DNA of 64,000 bases, taken from Chitinimonas sp036961565. Lineage in GTDB: Bacteria > Pseudomonadota > Gammaproteobacteria > Burkholderiales > Chitinimonadaceae. The stretch spans positions 1 through 64,000 of the forward strand of contig NZ_JBAMDD010000019.1 of assembly GCF_036961565.1 (NCBI RefSeq). Direction: 5' to 3'. The position numbers and the translations under genes were made by a program. This document shows positions 26,710-35,586 of this stretch, piece by piece (the stretch's first letter is position 1; each line of letters starts with the position of its first letter). The notes under the pieces are model-generated. The model saw only the letters and a list, made by a program, of their open reading frames with translations. It was not told the origin of the DNA and searched no databases.

Positions 26710-27093
26710 TCAGTGTGCCATGGCCAGGCGGGGCTCGGCGATCAGGCCTTCCAGGGGGTAGCCCTGGCGTTGCCACCAGTCCATGCCGCCGGCCAGGGTT
26801 TTCACCGTATAACCGAGCTGGACCAGCTTGAGTGCAGCGCGCTGGGCAGCCTGGCAGCCGGCACCGTCGCCGTAGCAGATATAGAGGCGCTCCCTATCGA
26901 GGTGGCCGGTGCTCAAGGCGGTGAGCTGGCGCGCCGGCAGGCTGATGGCGCCAGGCAGATGGGCCAGGGTGTAGGCCTGGGGATGGCGGGCATCGATCAG
27001 CGCAAGATGCTGATCGGTGGGTAGCAGGCCGCGTAGCTCGGCCGCGTCCATCTCATACGCCAGTTGGGCGGCGTAGTAGTTGATCTGGTCCAT
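26710..27093 (-). CDS. Rhodanese-domain protein
   Basis: A 127-residue protein made of a single rhodanese domain. It has the ALIDARHPQAYTLAHLPGAISLP motif and the active-site loop ICYGDGAGCQAAQRA with the catalytic Cys. The ending GGMDWWQRQGYPLEG is typical. It could carry sulfur as a persulfide. No signal peptide. It follows the small membrane-protein gene by about 106 bases in the same direction, with a CCGCTGGC/GCCAGCGG hairpin (27154-27180) between them. Confidence 0.85.
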   Translation of the reverse strand: MDQINYYAAQLAYEMDAAELRGLLPTDQHLALIDARHPQAYTLAHLPGAISLPARQLTALSTGHLDRERLYICYGDGAGCQAAQRAALKLVQLGYTVKTLAGGMDWWQRQGYPLEGLIAEPRLAMAH

Positions 27094-27199
27094 GGGTGTC
27101 GGTATCCGGATATCCCTGTGCCTTGAGCAGGCGCTTACAGGGCAGTAGGAAGTCCGCTGGCAGTGGTATACCGCCAGCGGGTAGCTCGGGCACTACCTG

Positions 27200-27391
27200 T
27201 CAGGTCTGTTTGCTGATGGCGGGGCGGGTGTCGGGGGCGCTGGCCGTGGCCTCGTTGCGCGCGCCTACAAACATTTCCACCAGCAGGGCGCCCACCAGCA
27301 GGGTGCCGATTATGAACAGGATGACGGGTTCCAGTACGTCGTCTACGTGGTGCGCTTCATCGAAATGCTGCTCTTCATAGTGATGATCCAT
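27200..27391 (-). CDS. Small His/Glu-rich membrane protein, unknown function
   Basis: A 63-residue protein starting at ATG 27391, with AGGAG 8 bases upstream. Residues 2-17 are dominated by His, Glu and Asp (DHHYEEQHFDEAHHVDD). One hydrophobic helix follows (PVILFIIGTLLVGALLVEMFVG, split over about residues 22-43), then a polar tail. No family is recognised. The acidic-histidine N-terminus could bind metal, but that is only inference. It is 40 bases after the DUF2917 gene and probably co-transcribed with it. Confidence 0.6.
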   Translation of the reverse strand: MDHHYEEQHFDEAHHVDDVLEPVILFIIGTLLVGALLVEMFVGARNEATASAPDTRPAISKQT

Positions 27392-27431
27392 GATGACGCT
27401 CCTTTCGGGTCTGCATGCGGCACCTTGAACC

Positions 27432-27824
27432 TCAGGCGCACTTGCATCCTGCACTTGCGGGTGTCGCGTGACCATCGGTTTGCGACCGATGTACACCGTG
27501 GCCGACTACTTGCGCCAGCGGGCGACGAATGACATGGAGCAAGTCGTTGACCACGCCATAAGCTAGTTGTACTACCGTTCTGGCGTGCTGGTGTACGGCT
27601 GGCAGGATTTGCAGCCGAGCGGTATGCAAGGCCTCGATCACCAGTTGCCCACCGCCGCGCAGGCGATAGCTTTGGCCGGGTTGCAGCACGATGTCACCAC
27701 CGTTTTCCTCGGTCAGCCACAGGCCCCCTTGCTCGCAGACGATCACGGCACCTTCGACACTCTGCAGTGTCAGTACTTGTTTTTGTGCCAAGCGATGTTC
27801 GTATTCTATAAACTCGTACAACAT
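27432..27824 (-). CDS. DUF2917-family protein
   Basis: A 130-residue soluble protein. The core (LTLQSVEGAVIVCEQGGLWLT, ENGGDIVLQPGQSYRL, GGQLVIEAL) matches the DUF2917 pattern, a small cupin-like beta barrel of unknown role common in betaproteobacteria. The C-terminal 50 residues are His-rich and not conserved. ATG 27824 follows AAGGAG. It is divergent from the LysR gene (114 bases between), a common arrangement for this family. Confidence 0.7.
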   Translation of the reverse strand: MLYEFIEYEHRLAQKQVLTLQSVEGAVIVCEQGGLWLTEENGGDIVLQPGQSYRLRGGGQLVIEALHTARLQILPAVHQHARTVVQLAYGVVNDLLHVIRRPLAQVVGHGVHRSQTDGHATPASAGCKCA

Positions 27825-27937
27825 TGCCGTGCTCCTTTCCTTGCTTGCGTTGCGGGCCGAGATTGGCCTTGCTTGAGGTGAATTCTGGTCGCGGCAGGGC
27901 GCAGGCACAATCGACGATTTCTCATTGGATAGTTGAA

Positions 27938-28879
27938 TTGGATTCACTGTTTAAGACGCCAGGACGCTTACCCTCGCTGCCTGCGCTACGGGCCTTCGAG
28001 GCGGCTGCGCGTACCGGCAGCGTGGCGCGTGCTGCCGAGGAGCTGTTTGTGACGCCCGGTGCCGTGAGCCACCAGATCAAGTCGCTGGAGGCGCAACTGG
28101 GTTTTCCGCTGTTTGTCCGCCAGGGGCGGGGTCTGGCGCTGACTACCGAAGGCACGCGCCTGGCCGTTACGCTGAACCGCCTGCTGGTCGAGGTGGGGGG
28201 CGAGCTGGAATCGATAAGGCGCGAGCGGGAGCGGCCAAGGCTGACCGTGTCGGCCTTGCCCTCGTTTACCGCCCGTTGGCTGACGCCACGGCTGGGCCGG
28301 TTTATCGAGGCCTACCCTGAGGTGGAGCTATGGGTTCAGTCCTCCAAGGCACTGGAGTCACTGACGACAGGCGGCATAGACCTGGGCATACGCCTGGGGC
28401 CGGGTAACTGGCGCGGTGTGCATGCCGAGCGTTTTCTTGATGAATTCTTCATGGTGGTCGCCAGCCCCCACCTGCCGGGCGGCCTGCCGCGCACACCGGC
28501 TGAACTGGCTGGCCGGCCCTTGCTGCGGGGGGATGGCGAGCCCTGGAAGCCGTGGTTCGACCTGGTCGGCTTGGATCTGCCCGAGCCTACCCAAGGCCTG
28601 GTGTTCAGCGATTCTGGCCTGCTGGTACAGGCGGCGACCGAGGGGCAGGGCATTGCCCTGGCGCGCCGCTCGCTGGTGCAGGATGACCTGGCCAGCGGTA
28701 AGCTGGTGCGCCTGTTCGAGGCGACTTTGCCGTTCCAGTGGTCATACTGGCTGGTGACTGCCGCGCCGGCACCGCATCGCCCGGTGCTGCAGACGTTTAT
28801 TGATTGGCTCAAGGCCGAGATGCTCACCTCCTTGCAATCCGCTGAACCTGATACCCAACCACGACCATGCGCAGACTAG
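27938..28879 (+). CDS. LysR-family transcriptional regulator (GcvA-like)
   Basis: A 313-residue regulator with an N-terminal winged helix (LPALRAFEAAARTGSVARAAEEL, VTPGAVSHQIKSLEAQLG) and a substrate-binding effector domain. The start is uncertain: I place it at TTG 27938 because the family begins 5-10 residues before LPALRAFEAAAR. An upstream in-frame ATG at 27824 would add 38 unrelated residues. It is divergent from the DUF2917 gene and its stop overlaps the patatin gene start by 13 bases, suggesting co-transcription and control of one or both. Confidence 0.85.
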   Translation: MDSLFKTPGRLPSLPALRAFEAAARTGSVARAAEELFVTPGAVSHQIKSLEAQLGFPLFVRQGRGLALTTEGTRLAVTLNRLLVEVGGELESIRRERERPRLTVSALPSFTARWLTPRLGRFIEAYPEVELWVQSSKALESLTTGGIDLGIRLGPGNWRGVHAERFLDEFFMVVASPHLPGGLPRTPAELAGRPLLRGDGEPWKPWFDLVGLDLPEPTQGLVFSDSGLLVQAATEGQGIALARRSLVQDDLASGKLVRLFEATLPFQWSYWLVTAAPAPHRPVLQTFIDWLKAEMLTSLQSAEPDTQPRPCAD

Positions 28880-31053
28880 CCCGCAATGCCTTGATATCGA
28901 CCCTGTTGGCAGTAGGCCTGGCCCAGGCGGCAGAGCGACCGCGTGTCGCACTGGTGCTGGGTGGTGGTGGCGCCCGTGGGCTGGCCCATGTGGGTGTGCT
29001 CAAGGTGCTGGAGGAAGCCAGGGTGCCGGTGGACTGCGTGGTAGGGACCAGCATGGGTGCCCTGGTCGGCGGCATCTACGCCAGCGGGCGCTCGGCGGCG
29101 GATGTGGATGCCACCGTGCGCCAGATAGACTGGGATGATGTGCTGGATGACCGACCCCAGCGGCAGCAGCGCAGCTATCGCGATAAGCAGGACGACTGGT
29201 TCAATATGATGAACCTGGGCCTGGGGGTGTCGGATACTGGCCAACTGTTGTTTCCCAAGGGCGCCATCAATACCCAGAAGGTGGATTTGCTGATACGCCA
29301 GCTGGTGAACAACGCGACACTACCCAGTTTTGACGGCCTGCCGGTGCCTTACCGGGCGGTGGCGGCGGATCTGGAGACTGGCGATATGGTGGTGCTGTCG
29401 CGGGGCGACCTGGCGGCTGCCATGCGTGCCAGCATGGCGGTGCCGGGGGTGTTTCCGCCGGTGGAGCGTGATACCCGGGTATTGGTGGATGGCGGCATAG
29501 CCCGCAACCTGCCGGTAGACGTGGCCCGTGGCCTCTGCGGGGATGTGGTCATCGCGGTGGATGTCAGCTCACCGTTGCTGACGCGCAAGCAGACCACCGA
29601 TGTACTGGCCATTTCGGATCAGACCGTGCGGGCGTTGATGCAGCGCAACGTGGATGAGCAACTGAAGCAGCTGGGAACGCGCGATATCCTGATCACGCCG
29701 CAGTTGGGCAGCCTCTCGCCCACCGCCTTTGCCGACGCGCTGGATGCGGTGGCCGCTGGCGAGGAGGCGGCCAGGCTGGCGCTGCCGAGCTTGCTGGCCT
29801 TCAGGGTGGATGAGGCGGGCTGGCAGCAGTGGCGCCAGCAGTTGGCGGGGCGTGTTTACCAGCCAGGGCCGGTACGTGCGGTGGTGGTGGACAGCACCCG
29901 CTTTGTGAACCCCAATGTGCTCAAGGATGCGCTGGAGGTCAAAACCGGCGAGCCGCTGGATGTCCCGGCTTTCCATGACAAGCTGGGCAAGGTCTACGCC
30001 AGCGGTGATTTCGAGCAGATAGACTACCGCATGGTGCGGGACGGCGATGGCGAAACCGTGCAACTGCTACCCAAGGAAAAGCCCTGGGGACCAGGCTACC
30101 TGGATCTGGGCCTGGGCCTGCGCACGGATTTCGATGATGACGCCGCCTTCCAGCTCAGTGCCCAGTATCGCCGTAGCTGGATCAACGCTGGCGGCGCGGA
30201 GTGGAAGACACGCTTGTTCCTGGGGCAATCACGCGGGTTGACGACCCAGTTCTACCAGCCACTGAACCGTGACGGCACTTTCTTCACCGAGCTGCAAGGC
30301 CGCTTCAGCAACGACAGCTTCCCGATTTACTTTGAGGGCGAGCGTCTGGCCGAGTATCGGCTGGCCGAACGCGGCATCAAGCTGGACCTGGGCAGTTTGT
30401 GGGGACGCTGGGGCGAAATGCGGCTAGGGCTGGAATACAGCCGCAAGCGACTGTCGCGCGCGACCGGCGACCCTGCGCTGGGCGAGGGCAGAGGCAACGA
30501 AGGTGGGGTGCATTACAGCCTGGTCTATGACCAGCTGGACAGCGCCCGCTATCCGCGAGAGGGCAGTTTTGCCGGCCTGCATCTGTACAGCAACCTGACC
30601 AAGCTGGGCGGCGAAGCCAACTATCACAAGGCGCAGTGGACGCTTAAGCATGCCCAGCGCTGGGGTAACTGGTCCGCCTATCTGGACACCCAGTACGACT
30701 ACAGCCGCGAGGCGGAAATCAACGCACTGCCACGCGCCGGCGGGCTGTTCAGGCTGTCCAGCTATGGCATTGATGAGTTGCGCGCCGAGCGTATCTTCCG
30801 CGGCCAGTTCCGCCTGTCGCAGGATGTGACCCGTTTGATGCCCTTGCTGGGCACTGCCGGGTTCTGGGGCTTCTCGCTGGAGGCGGCCCGTATATGGCAA
30901 CCATTGGATGCCACCTTGGACAGCAACAAGCCGCTGTATTCGGGAACCATGTTCGTGGGTAGCGATACCCGCCTGGGGCCGGCCTATTTTGCCGTGAGCT
31001 ATGGCGACAACAAGCATGGCAAGGTTTACCTGAGCATTAACGGCGGGTTCTGA
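28867..31053 (+). CDS. Patatin-like phospholipase with POTRA and outer-membrane barrel (PlpD-type, type Vd)
   Basis: A 728-residue protein with signal peptide (ends AQAAE, about residue 22). The patatin domain has GGGGARGLAHVGVL, GTSMG (catalytic Ser62) and VDGG (catalytic Asp208). A POTRA-like linker follows (about 310-400, VDSTRFVNPNVLKDALEV...GDFEQIDY), then a barrel ending in the outer-membrane motif VYLSINGGF with terminal Phe. This order is that of Pseudomonas PlpD, which carries its lipase through its own barrel. It probably acts on phospholipid or lysolipid at the cell surface. It overlaps the LysR stop by 13 bases. Confidence 0.85.
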   Translation: MRRLARNALISTLLAVGLAQAAERPRVALVLGGGGARGLAHVGVLKVLEEARVPVDCVVGTSMGALVGGIYASGRSAADVDATVRQIDWDDVLDDRPQRQQRSYRDKQDDWFNMMNLGLGVSDTGQLLFPKGAINTQKVDLLIRQLVNNATLPSFDGLPVPYRAVAADLETGDMVVLSRGDLAAAMRASMAVPGVFPPVERDTRVLVDGGIARNLPVDVARGLCGDVVIAVDVSSPLLTRKQTTDVLAISDQTVRALMQRNVDEQLKQLGTRDILITPQLGSLSPTAFADALDAVAAGEEAARLALPSLLAFRVDEAGWQQWRQQLAGRVYQPGPVRAVVVDSTRFVNPNVLKDALEVKTGEPLDVPAFHDKLGKVYASGDFEQIDYRMVRDGDGETVQLLPKEKPWGPGYLDLGLGLRTDFDDDAAFQLSAQYRRSWINAGGAEWKTRLFLGQSRGLTTQFYQPLNRDGTFFTELQGRFSNDSFPIYFEGERLAEYRLAERGIKLDLGSLWGRWGEMRLGLEYSRKRLSRATGDPALGEGRGNEGGVHYSLVYDQLDSARYPREGSFAGLHLYSNLTKLGGEANYHKAQWTLKHAQRWGNWSAYLDTQYDYSREAEINALPRAGGLFRLSSYGIDELRAERIFRGQFRLSQDVTRLMPLLGTAGFWGFSLEAARIWQPLDATLDSNKPLYSGTMFVGSDTRLGPAYFAVSYGDNKHGKVYLSINGGF

Positions 31054-31206
31054 CGCTAGCCAGCGAGAGCTAGGTGGACTGGGGCTATGGTCGGCGCTAG
31101 GTGCTAACCCCAATGGGGGCGGTCCCAATGTGATATCCCCCAATTCTGCCAGCCGGTGCTGAGGCGTTAGCTTGTCTTCATCCTTACAACAAGATGGAGA
31201 CAAGCG

Positions 31207-32274
31207 ATGGAACTGACCCTGTGGAAAAGATGGCTGCTGGTGGGTGTGGCGGCCTCCGCGTTCAATGCGGCTGCCTGGGCAGCTGACAAGGCCAAGGTGG
31301 TGATACTGGCGACCGGTGGCACCATAGCCGGTGCGGGTGCCAGCACAGCCAACAGTGCCAGCTACCAGGCGGCCAAGGTGCCGGTGGACAAGCTGATGCT
31401 GAGCGTGCCGGAGCTGGCCAGTGTGGCGCAGGTACGCGGCGAGCAGGTGTTCCAGATCGCCTCAGAGAGCTTTACCAACAGCCATTTGCTGCAGCTGGGC
31501 AAGCGCATTTCGGCCTTGGCCAAGCAGCAGGATGTGGACGGCATCGTTGTCACCCACGGTACTGACACGCTGGAGGAGACGGCCTATTTCCTCAATCTCA
31601 CGGTCCATACCGACAAGCCCATCGTCGTGGTTGGTTCGATGCGGCCTGGTACGGCCATGTCGGCCGATGGTGCGCTGAATCTTTACAACGCCGTGGTCGT
31701 GGCGGCGAGCCGTGATGCCAGGGGCAAGGGCGTGCTGGTGACCATGAACGACCAGATCGACAGCGGCCGCGATGTGGGCAAGGGCATCAATATCAAGACC
31801 AATGCCTTTGCCAGCCAGTGGGGCTCGCTGGGCATGGTGGTGGAAGGTCGGAACTACTGGTTCCGCGCACCGGTGAAACGCCACACCATGAATAGCGAGT
31901 TCGATATCGACAAGCTGGACCAGCTGGCGCCGGTAGAAATTGTCTACGGCTATGGCAATGTGCCTGCCAGCCTGTACGAGGCCGCTGCGGCAGCGGGTGC
32001 ACGCGCCATCATCCATGCGGGTACGGGCAATGGCTCGGTGGCCGATAGGATAGTACCTACCCTGCAAAACCTGCGGGGCAAGGGCGTGCAGATCATCCGC
32101 TCTGCCAGGGTGCCGGCCGGCTTTGTGTTGCGCAACGCGGAGCAGCCCGACGACAAGCACGACTGGGTGGTGGCGCACGATCTGAATCCGCAGAAGGCCC
32201 GCATACTGGCGGCGGTGGCCTTGAGCCAGTTCAGTGACAGCCAGAATCTGCAGCGGGTGTTCTGGGAGTATTGA
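31207..32274 (+). CDS. ansB: Type II (periplasmic) L-asparaginase
   Basis: A 355-residue amidohydrolase with signal peptide (to about residue 25, AAWA). It hydrolyses asparagine to aspartate and ammonia in the periplasm. The two catalytic threonines lie in ATGGTIAG and in HGTDTLEETAYFL. The C-terminal YGYGNVPASLYEAAAAAG block fits the type II enzyme. A GGAGA ribosome site precedes ATG 31207. Some family members also use glutamine. Confidence 0.92.
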   Translation: MELTLWKRWLLVGVAASAFNAAAWAADKAKVVILATGGTIAGAGASTANSASYQAAKVPVDKLMLSVPELASVAQVRGEQVFQIASESFTNSHLLQLGKRISALAKQQDVDGIVVTHGTDTLEETAYFLNLTVHTDKPIVVVGSMRPGTAMSADGALNLYNAVVVAASRDARGKGVLVTMNDQIDSGRDVGKGINIKTNAFASQWGSLGMVVEGRNYWFRAPVKRHTMNSEFDIDKLDQLAPVEIVYGYGNVPASLYEAAAAAGARAIIHAGTGNGSVADRIVPTLQNLRGKGVQIIRSARVPAGFVLRNAEQPDDKHDWVVAHDLNPQKARILAAVALSQFSDSQNLQRVFWEY

Positions 32275-32409
32275 GGGTATCGACCGTCCTGCGGTACTGG
32301 TGGCAGAGCAACGTGAACAGGCAAGGCGACGCCGGCATCCGGCTCGCCTGATGCCACCCCCTGCGACGGTGGCGTATGATGCAGCCTGCTCACGCCCACT
32401 GACCTTGCC

Positions 32410-32997
32410 ATGCCCGCTCCCCTATCCGTCAACAGCGATCACAACCTGGTGCACGACTGGCTGGGCCCGCAGTTCGCCCGCTTGCATCCTTTGCTGCAGG
32501 CATTGCACCTGCAGGGCGGCCTGCTCAGCGGGCCAGTCGATATCGTTTTCGGTAAAGGACTGGCGGGTCTGGTGGGGCGACGCCTGGCGGCCAAGCTGGG
32601 GGTACCGACTGACCTAGCACCGCATACGCTGGCCGTGCATATCCGGCCAGGTGGAGATGGTTTGCACTGGGATCGCTGTTTTGACGGCAAGCACTGGTTC
32701 CGCTCGCTGTTTGTGCCCAGGGGGCACTGGCCCAGCGGCTACTGGATTGAACAAAGTGGTGCCATCGGGCTGCAACTGGGGGTAGAGGTCATCGAGGGGG
32801 GATGGCACTGGCAGACCCGCGCTGTCCGTTTGGGGCGCCTGTCCTTGCCGCGCTGGTGCCTGCCCCGGACGCGCGCGCGCAAACGTATTGTTGATGGGCG
32901 CTATCAGTTCTCGGTGGCGATCTCCGTGCCTTTGTTCGGTGTCGTGCTGGCTTATTCGGGCTTGCTGAAGGCCGATACCCTACCGGCCTCCCTTTGA
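32410..32997 (+). CDS. DUF4166-family protein
   Basis: A 195-residue protein whose layout fits DUF4166: an N-terminal FARLHPLLQALH block, then GLAGLVGRRLAAKLGVP, then GDGLHWDRCFDGKHWFRS, and a C-terminal YQFSVAISVPLFGVVLAYSG. The family has no assigned function. A short hydrophobic stretch at the C-terminus is not long enough to call a membrane anchor with confidence. It ends 14 bases before the YdeI-like gene. Confidence 0.75.
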   Translation: MPAPLSVNSDHNLVHDWLGPQFARLHPLLQALHLQGGLLSGPVDIVFGKGLAGLVGRRLAAKLGVPTDLAPHTLAVHIRPGGDGLHWDRCFDGKHWFRSLFVPRGHWPSGYWIEQSGAIGLQLGVEVIEGGWHWQTRAVRLGRLSLPRWCLPRTRARKRIVDGRYQFSVAISVPLFGVVLAYSGLLKADTLPASL

Positions 32998-33011
32998 CTG
33001 GGTCCTTGTTC

Positions 33012-33629
33012 ATGGAAATCGAAGACCTGCGCTACTTCGCAACCCCGGCTGATTTTCGCGACTGGTTGAGGCAACACCATGCCACGGCGACTGTGCAATG
33101 GGTGGGGTTCTACAAGAAGGAATCTGGCCTACCCAGCATCAGTTGGCCGGAATCGGTGGATGAGGCGTTGTGCGTAGGCTGGATAGATGGGATACGCAAG
33201 CGTGTGGATGAGGTCAGCTACGCCATACGTTTTACGCCACGCAAACGCAGCAGTATCTGGAGCGCCATCAATATCGGTCGCGTGGCGGAATTGCAGGCGG
33301 AGGGGCGCATGCAGGCGGCGGGCCTGGCGGCATTTGAGGCCAGGCAGGCTGAAAAATCGGTGGTGTATTCCTATGAGCGTGAGCATGCCAGCTTGACCGA
33401 TGGCTACCTGCAGCAACTGCAGGCCAATCCGGCGGCCTGGGCTTACTTCCAGCTTCAGGCGCCCTGGTACCAGCGTAGCGCCAGTTGGTGGGTAATCAGT
33501 GCCAAGCAGGAGCCGACCCGGCAGAGGCGTTTGCTGCAGCTGATAGCGGATTCCGCCGCCGGCCGGCCCTTGGCGCAGTTTGATCGCAGTACGCCGTCGG
33601 GACAGGGTAAGGCAAAGCAAGTACCATAG
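33012..33629 (+). CDS. YdeI/OmpD-associated family protein
   Basis: A 205-residue soluble protein. The GFYKKESGLPSISWPESVDEALC and GWIDGIRKRVDEVSYAIRFTPRK motifs define the family, named after a Bacillus protein linked to antimicrobial-peptide resistance and a Salmonella OmpD-associated protein; the molecular role is unclear. ATG 33012 is preferred over an in-frame TTG at 32994 because MEIEDLRYF begins the conserved region. It is probably co-transcribed with the DUF4166 gene. Confidence 0.8.
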   Translation: MEIEDLRYFATPADFRDWLRQHHATATVQWVGFYKKESGLPSISWPESVDEALCVGWIDGIRKRVDEVSYAIRFTPRKRSSIWSAINIGRVAELQAEGRMQAAGLAAFEARQAEKSVVYSYEREHASLTDGYLQQLQANPAAWAYFQLQAPWYQRSASWWVISAKQEPTRQRRLLQLIADSAAGRPLAQFDRSTPSGQGKAKQVP

Positions 33630-33783
33630 GGCCTTGCCCTGTTCAGCCCGCATAGCCCTTGCCGGAACAGGCCCTGCGCTCGCTCTTGGCCATACTGTGT
33701 GCCGTGAGTCCAGCGCAGCGAGTTCCGGTTGGCGTCGTGCCTGTTCGTCCAGAACACTCACGTACCGCCTTCAAGGAAGTATC

Positions 33784-34452
33784 ATGCCTACCGCCCACCT
33801 GGGCTACCAGGTCAAGTTCGAATCCGTCTCCATCAATGGCACGTCCGACCTGGAGATACGCTCGCTGCTGGATCGTCAGCAATTTGCCGACCCATTGGGC
33901 GAGGCAGAGCGGGCTGGCATATCGCCGGCAAGCTGGCCTTTGTTCGGTATGGTCTGGCCATCGGCGCGCATGCTGGCTGCCACAATGGCCCTGCGGCAGG
34001 TAGATGGCCGCCGCATACTGGAGCTGGGCTGTGGTTTGGCGCTGGCCAGCCTGGTATCGCATCGGCGTGGCGCGGATGTGATCGCCAGCGATGTGCACCC
34101 GCTGACCGAGACCTTTCTGCTGGAAAACCTGCGCCTGAATGCGCTGCCGCCCATGGTCTATCGCACCGGGGATTGGCACGGCAGCGATGCCAGCCTGGGC
34201 CAGTTCGATCTCATCATCGGTAGCGATGTGCTGTATGAGCGTGACCAGCCTGCCTGGCTATCGGCCTTTATCGACCGTCATTCCAATGACGGAGTGGAAG
34301 TCCTGATCGTGGACCCCAAGCGCGGCAACCATGGCCATTTCAACCGACTGATGGCAGAGCGGGGCTACGACTGCAGTGACATCTCGATGGACGGTGCTCA
34401 GGCCTCTGGCGAGGCCTATCGCGGCCGCATGTTGCGCTATCTGCGGGCCTGA
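33784..34452 (+). CDS. Class I SAM-dependent methyltransferase
   Basis: A 222-residue Rossmann-fold methyltransferase of the Methyltransf_16 (protein-lysine or nicotinamide N-methyltransferase-like) group. Motif I is ILELGCGLALASL, followed by VIASDVHPLTETFLLENLRLN and DLIIGSDVLYERDQP. It probably modifies a protein or small molecule; the target is unknown. It meets the glyoxalase-like gene tail to tail with 6 bases between. ATG 33784 precedes the family-typical N-terminus; the open frame upstream has no similarity. Confidence 0.8.
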   Translation: MPTAHLGYQVKFESVSINGTSDLEIRSLLDRQQFADPLGEAERAGISPASWPLFGMVWPSARMLAATMALRQVDGRRILELGCGLALASLVSHRRGADVIASDVHPLTETFLLENLRLNALPPMVYRTGDWHGSDASLGQFDLIIGSDVLYERDQPAWLSAFIDRHSNDGVEVLIVDPKRGNHGHFNRLMAERGYDCSDISMDGAQASGEAYRGRMLRYLRA

Positions 34453-34458
34453 GCCGGG

Positions 34459-34842
34459 TCAGCAGGAGCAGGGGGCATTCAATACGGCCTCCAGTGCGTA
34501 GCCATCCGGGTCCAGCACAAAGGCAGCATAGTAGTGGTCACCATAATCGGGACGTAGCCCTGGCTCGCCGTTGTCTTGCCCACCCAGTTGCAGCGCTGCG
34601 GTGTGAAATGCCTGTATGGCCTCGTGCGATGAGGCTGTCAGGGCAAGGTGAAAACCCGCGCCCGGCGGGTGGGTAGCGGACCTTTGCTTGATGCAAAGCA
34701 GATCACCGCCACCTGGCAGGCCATAGCCTATGGCATCGTCGTCCGACCAAACCCGGATATAGCCCAGAGTGGCCAGCGTGCCATCGTAAAAGATGGCCGA
34801 GCGTTCCAGTTCGCGGACGCCGAAGGAGATATGGTGCAGCAT
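34459..34842 (-). CDS. VOC/glyoxalase-family protein
   Basis: A 127-residue protein of the vicinal-oxygen-chelate fold made of two beta-alpha-beta modules: HHISFGVRELERSAIFYDGTL at the N-terminus and DHYYAAFVLDPDGYALEAV at the C-terminus. These enzymes are metal-dependent lyases, isomerases or resistance proteins; the substrate cannot be inferred. ATG 34842 is set by MLHHISFG. It is 28 bases downstream of the SnoaL-like gene and may share its transcript. Confidence 0.85.
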   Translation of the reverse strand: MLHHISFGVRELERSAIFYDGTLATLGYIRVWSDDDAIGYGLPGGGDLLCIKQRSATHPPGAGFHLALTASSHEAIQAFHTAALQLGGQDNGEPGLRPDYGDHYYAAFVLDPDGYALEAVLNAPCSC

Positions 34843-34870
34843 GGTCTGATCCTGTTTGCGGGAGATAAGG

Positions 34871-35242
34871 CTAGTAACGCTCGATGTGCGCGGTATGGCG
34901 GTAAGGTGGATCATAGGGTTCGGGCCAGTAGTCGAGGATGTGGGTGATGCGACCGTGCTGCAGGGTAAAGAAGCTGATGCCCTCGCAACTGGTGCCATCG
35001 ACAAAGAAGGTGATGCGCGAAACCGCCTGCTGCGCATTGCCGATCACGCGGTCTACCCTGAGCTGCCAATCACCGGGGAAGGTGATGTTGAAATCCAGGT
35101 AGTGATTACGCCCCCGGATGCGCTCGCGGGTCTGCGGAACCTCATAGACCACGTTTTCATCGAGCAGTGCCGCAAACCCGGCCCAATCGCGCCTGTGCGC
35201 GGCTTGCCAGTACTGCTGCACGATCTGTTCGCTGCTTGCCAT
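34871..35242 (-). CDS. SnoaL/NTF2-like protein
   Basis: A 123-residue protein of the nuclear-transport-factor-2-like fold (cone-shaped barrel): SEQIVQQYWQAAHRRDWAGFAALLDENVVYEVPQT, with ISFFTLQHGRITHILDYWPEP at the end. Such proteins act as isomerases, hydrolases or binding proteins. ATG 35242 follows AAGGAGG. Directly upstream is a paired 16-bp palindrome, so the small operon with the VOC gene looks repressor-controlled. Confidence 0.8.
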   Translation of the reverse strand: MASSEQIVQQYWQAAHRRDWAGFAALLDENVVYEVPQTRERIRGRNHYLDFNITFPGDWQLRVDRVIGNAQQAVSRITFFVDGTSCEGISFFTLQHGRITHILDYWPEPYDPPYRHTAHIERY

Positions 35243-35267
35243 GCTTCCTCCTTGATCCGGCTGTGCG

Positions 35268-35310
35268 GAGTACGTTCGTTCTCTGCATATTGTGGAGAAC
35301 GATCGTGCTC
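35268..35310 (-). promoter_or_regulatory. Paired 16-bp palindrome, probable operator of the SnoaL-VOC operon
   Basis: GAGAACGATCGTGCTC at 35295-35310 is nearly its own reverse complement. The segment at 35268-35283 is its inverted copy with 14 of 16 matches. The arms are 11 bases apart and flank an A/T-rich stretch that could be the -10 box. The right arm ends 26 bases from the SnoaL start. This layout is typical of a repressor that binds as a dimer pair, for example a TetR-family protein; none is encoded nearby. Confidence 0.65.
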
Positions 35311-35586
35311 TGCGCAAGGGGGGATCGGTAAGCGGACGACGCGCTGGAAGTCCGAGACGCCTGGTAGACCCACTAAGCTGGGCGCTGCCGAGGCAATGGC
35401 AGCCGGACTTTGCTGCAGTTGGCCAGGCGGCACTATCGGTCTTTGCGGGTGCGCACAAGGGCGCTCCTACTCCGGGTGCGGATTGCGCATCGTCGGCGGG
35501 CCTATCTGCTAACTGGCGAAGTACAGTGCGATTGTCTAACGTAAGGCTACTGCTGACCTGGCATTGAACGATACAAAGGATAGGCG
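35311..35586. other. Rest of the intergenic region upstream of the DUF4394 gene
   Basis: About 275 bases with no gene visible on either strand; the promoter of the lipoprotein gene should lie in the last 80 bases. Confidence 0.4.
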
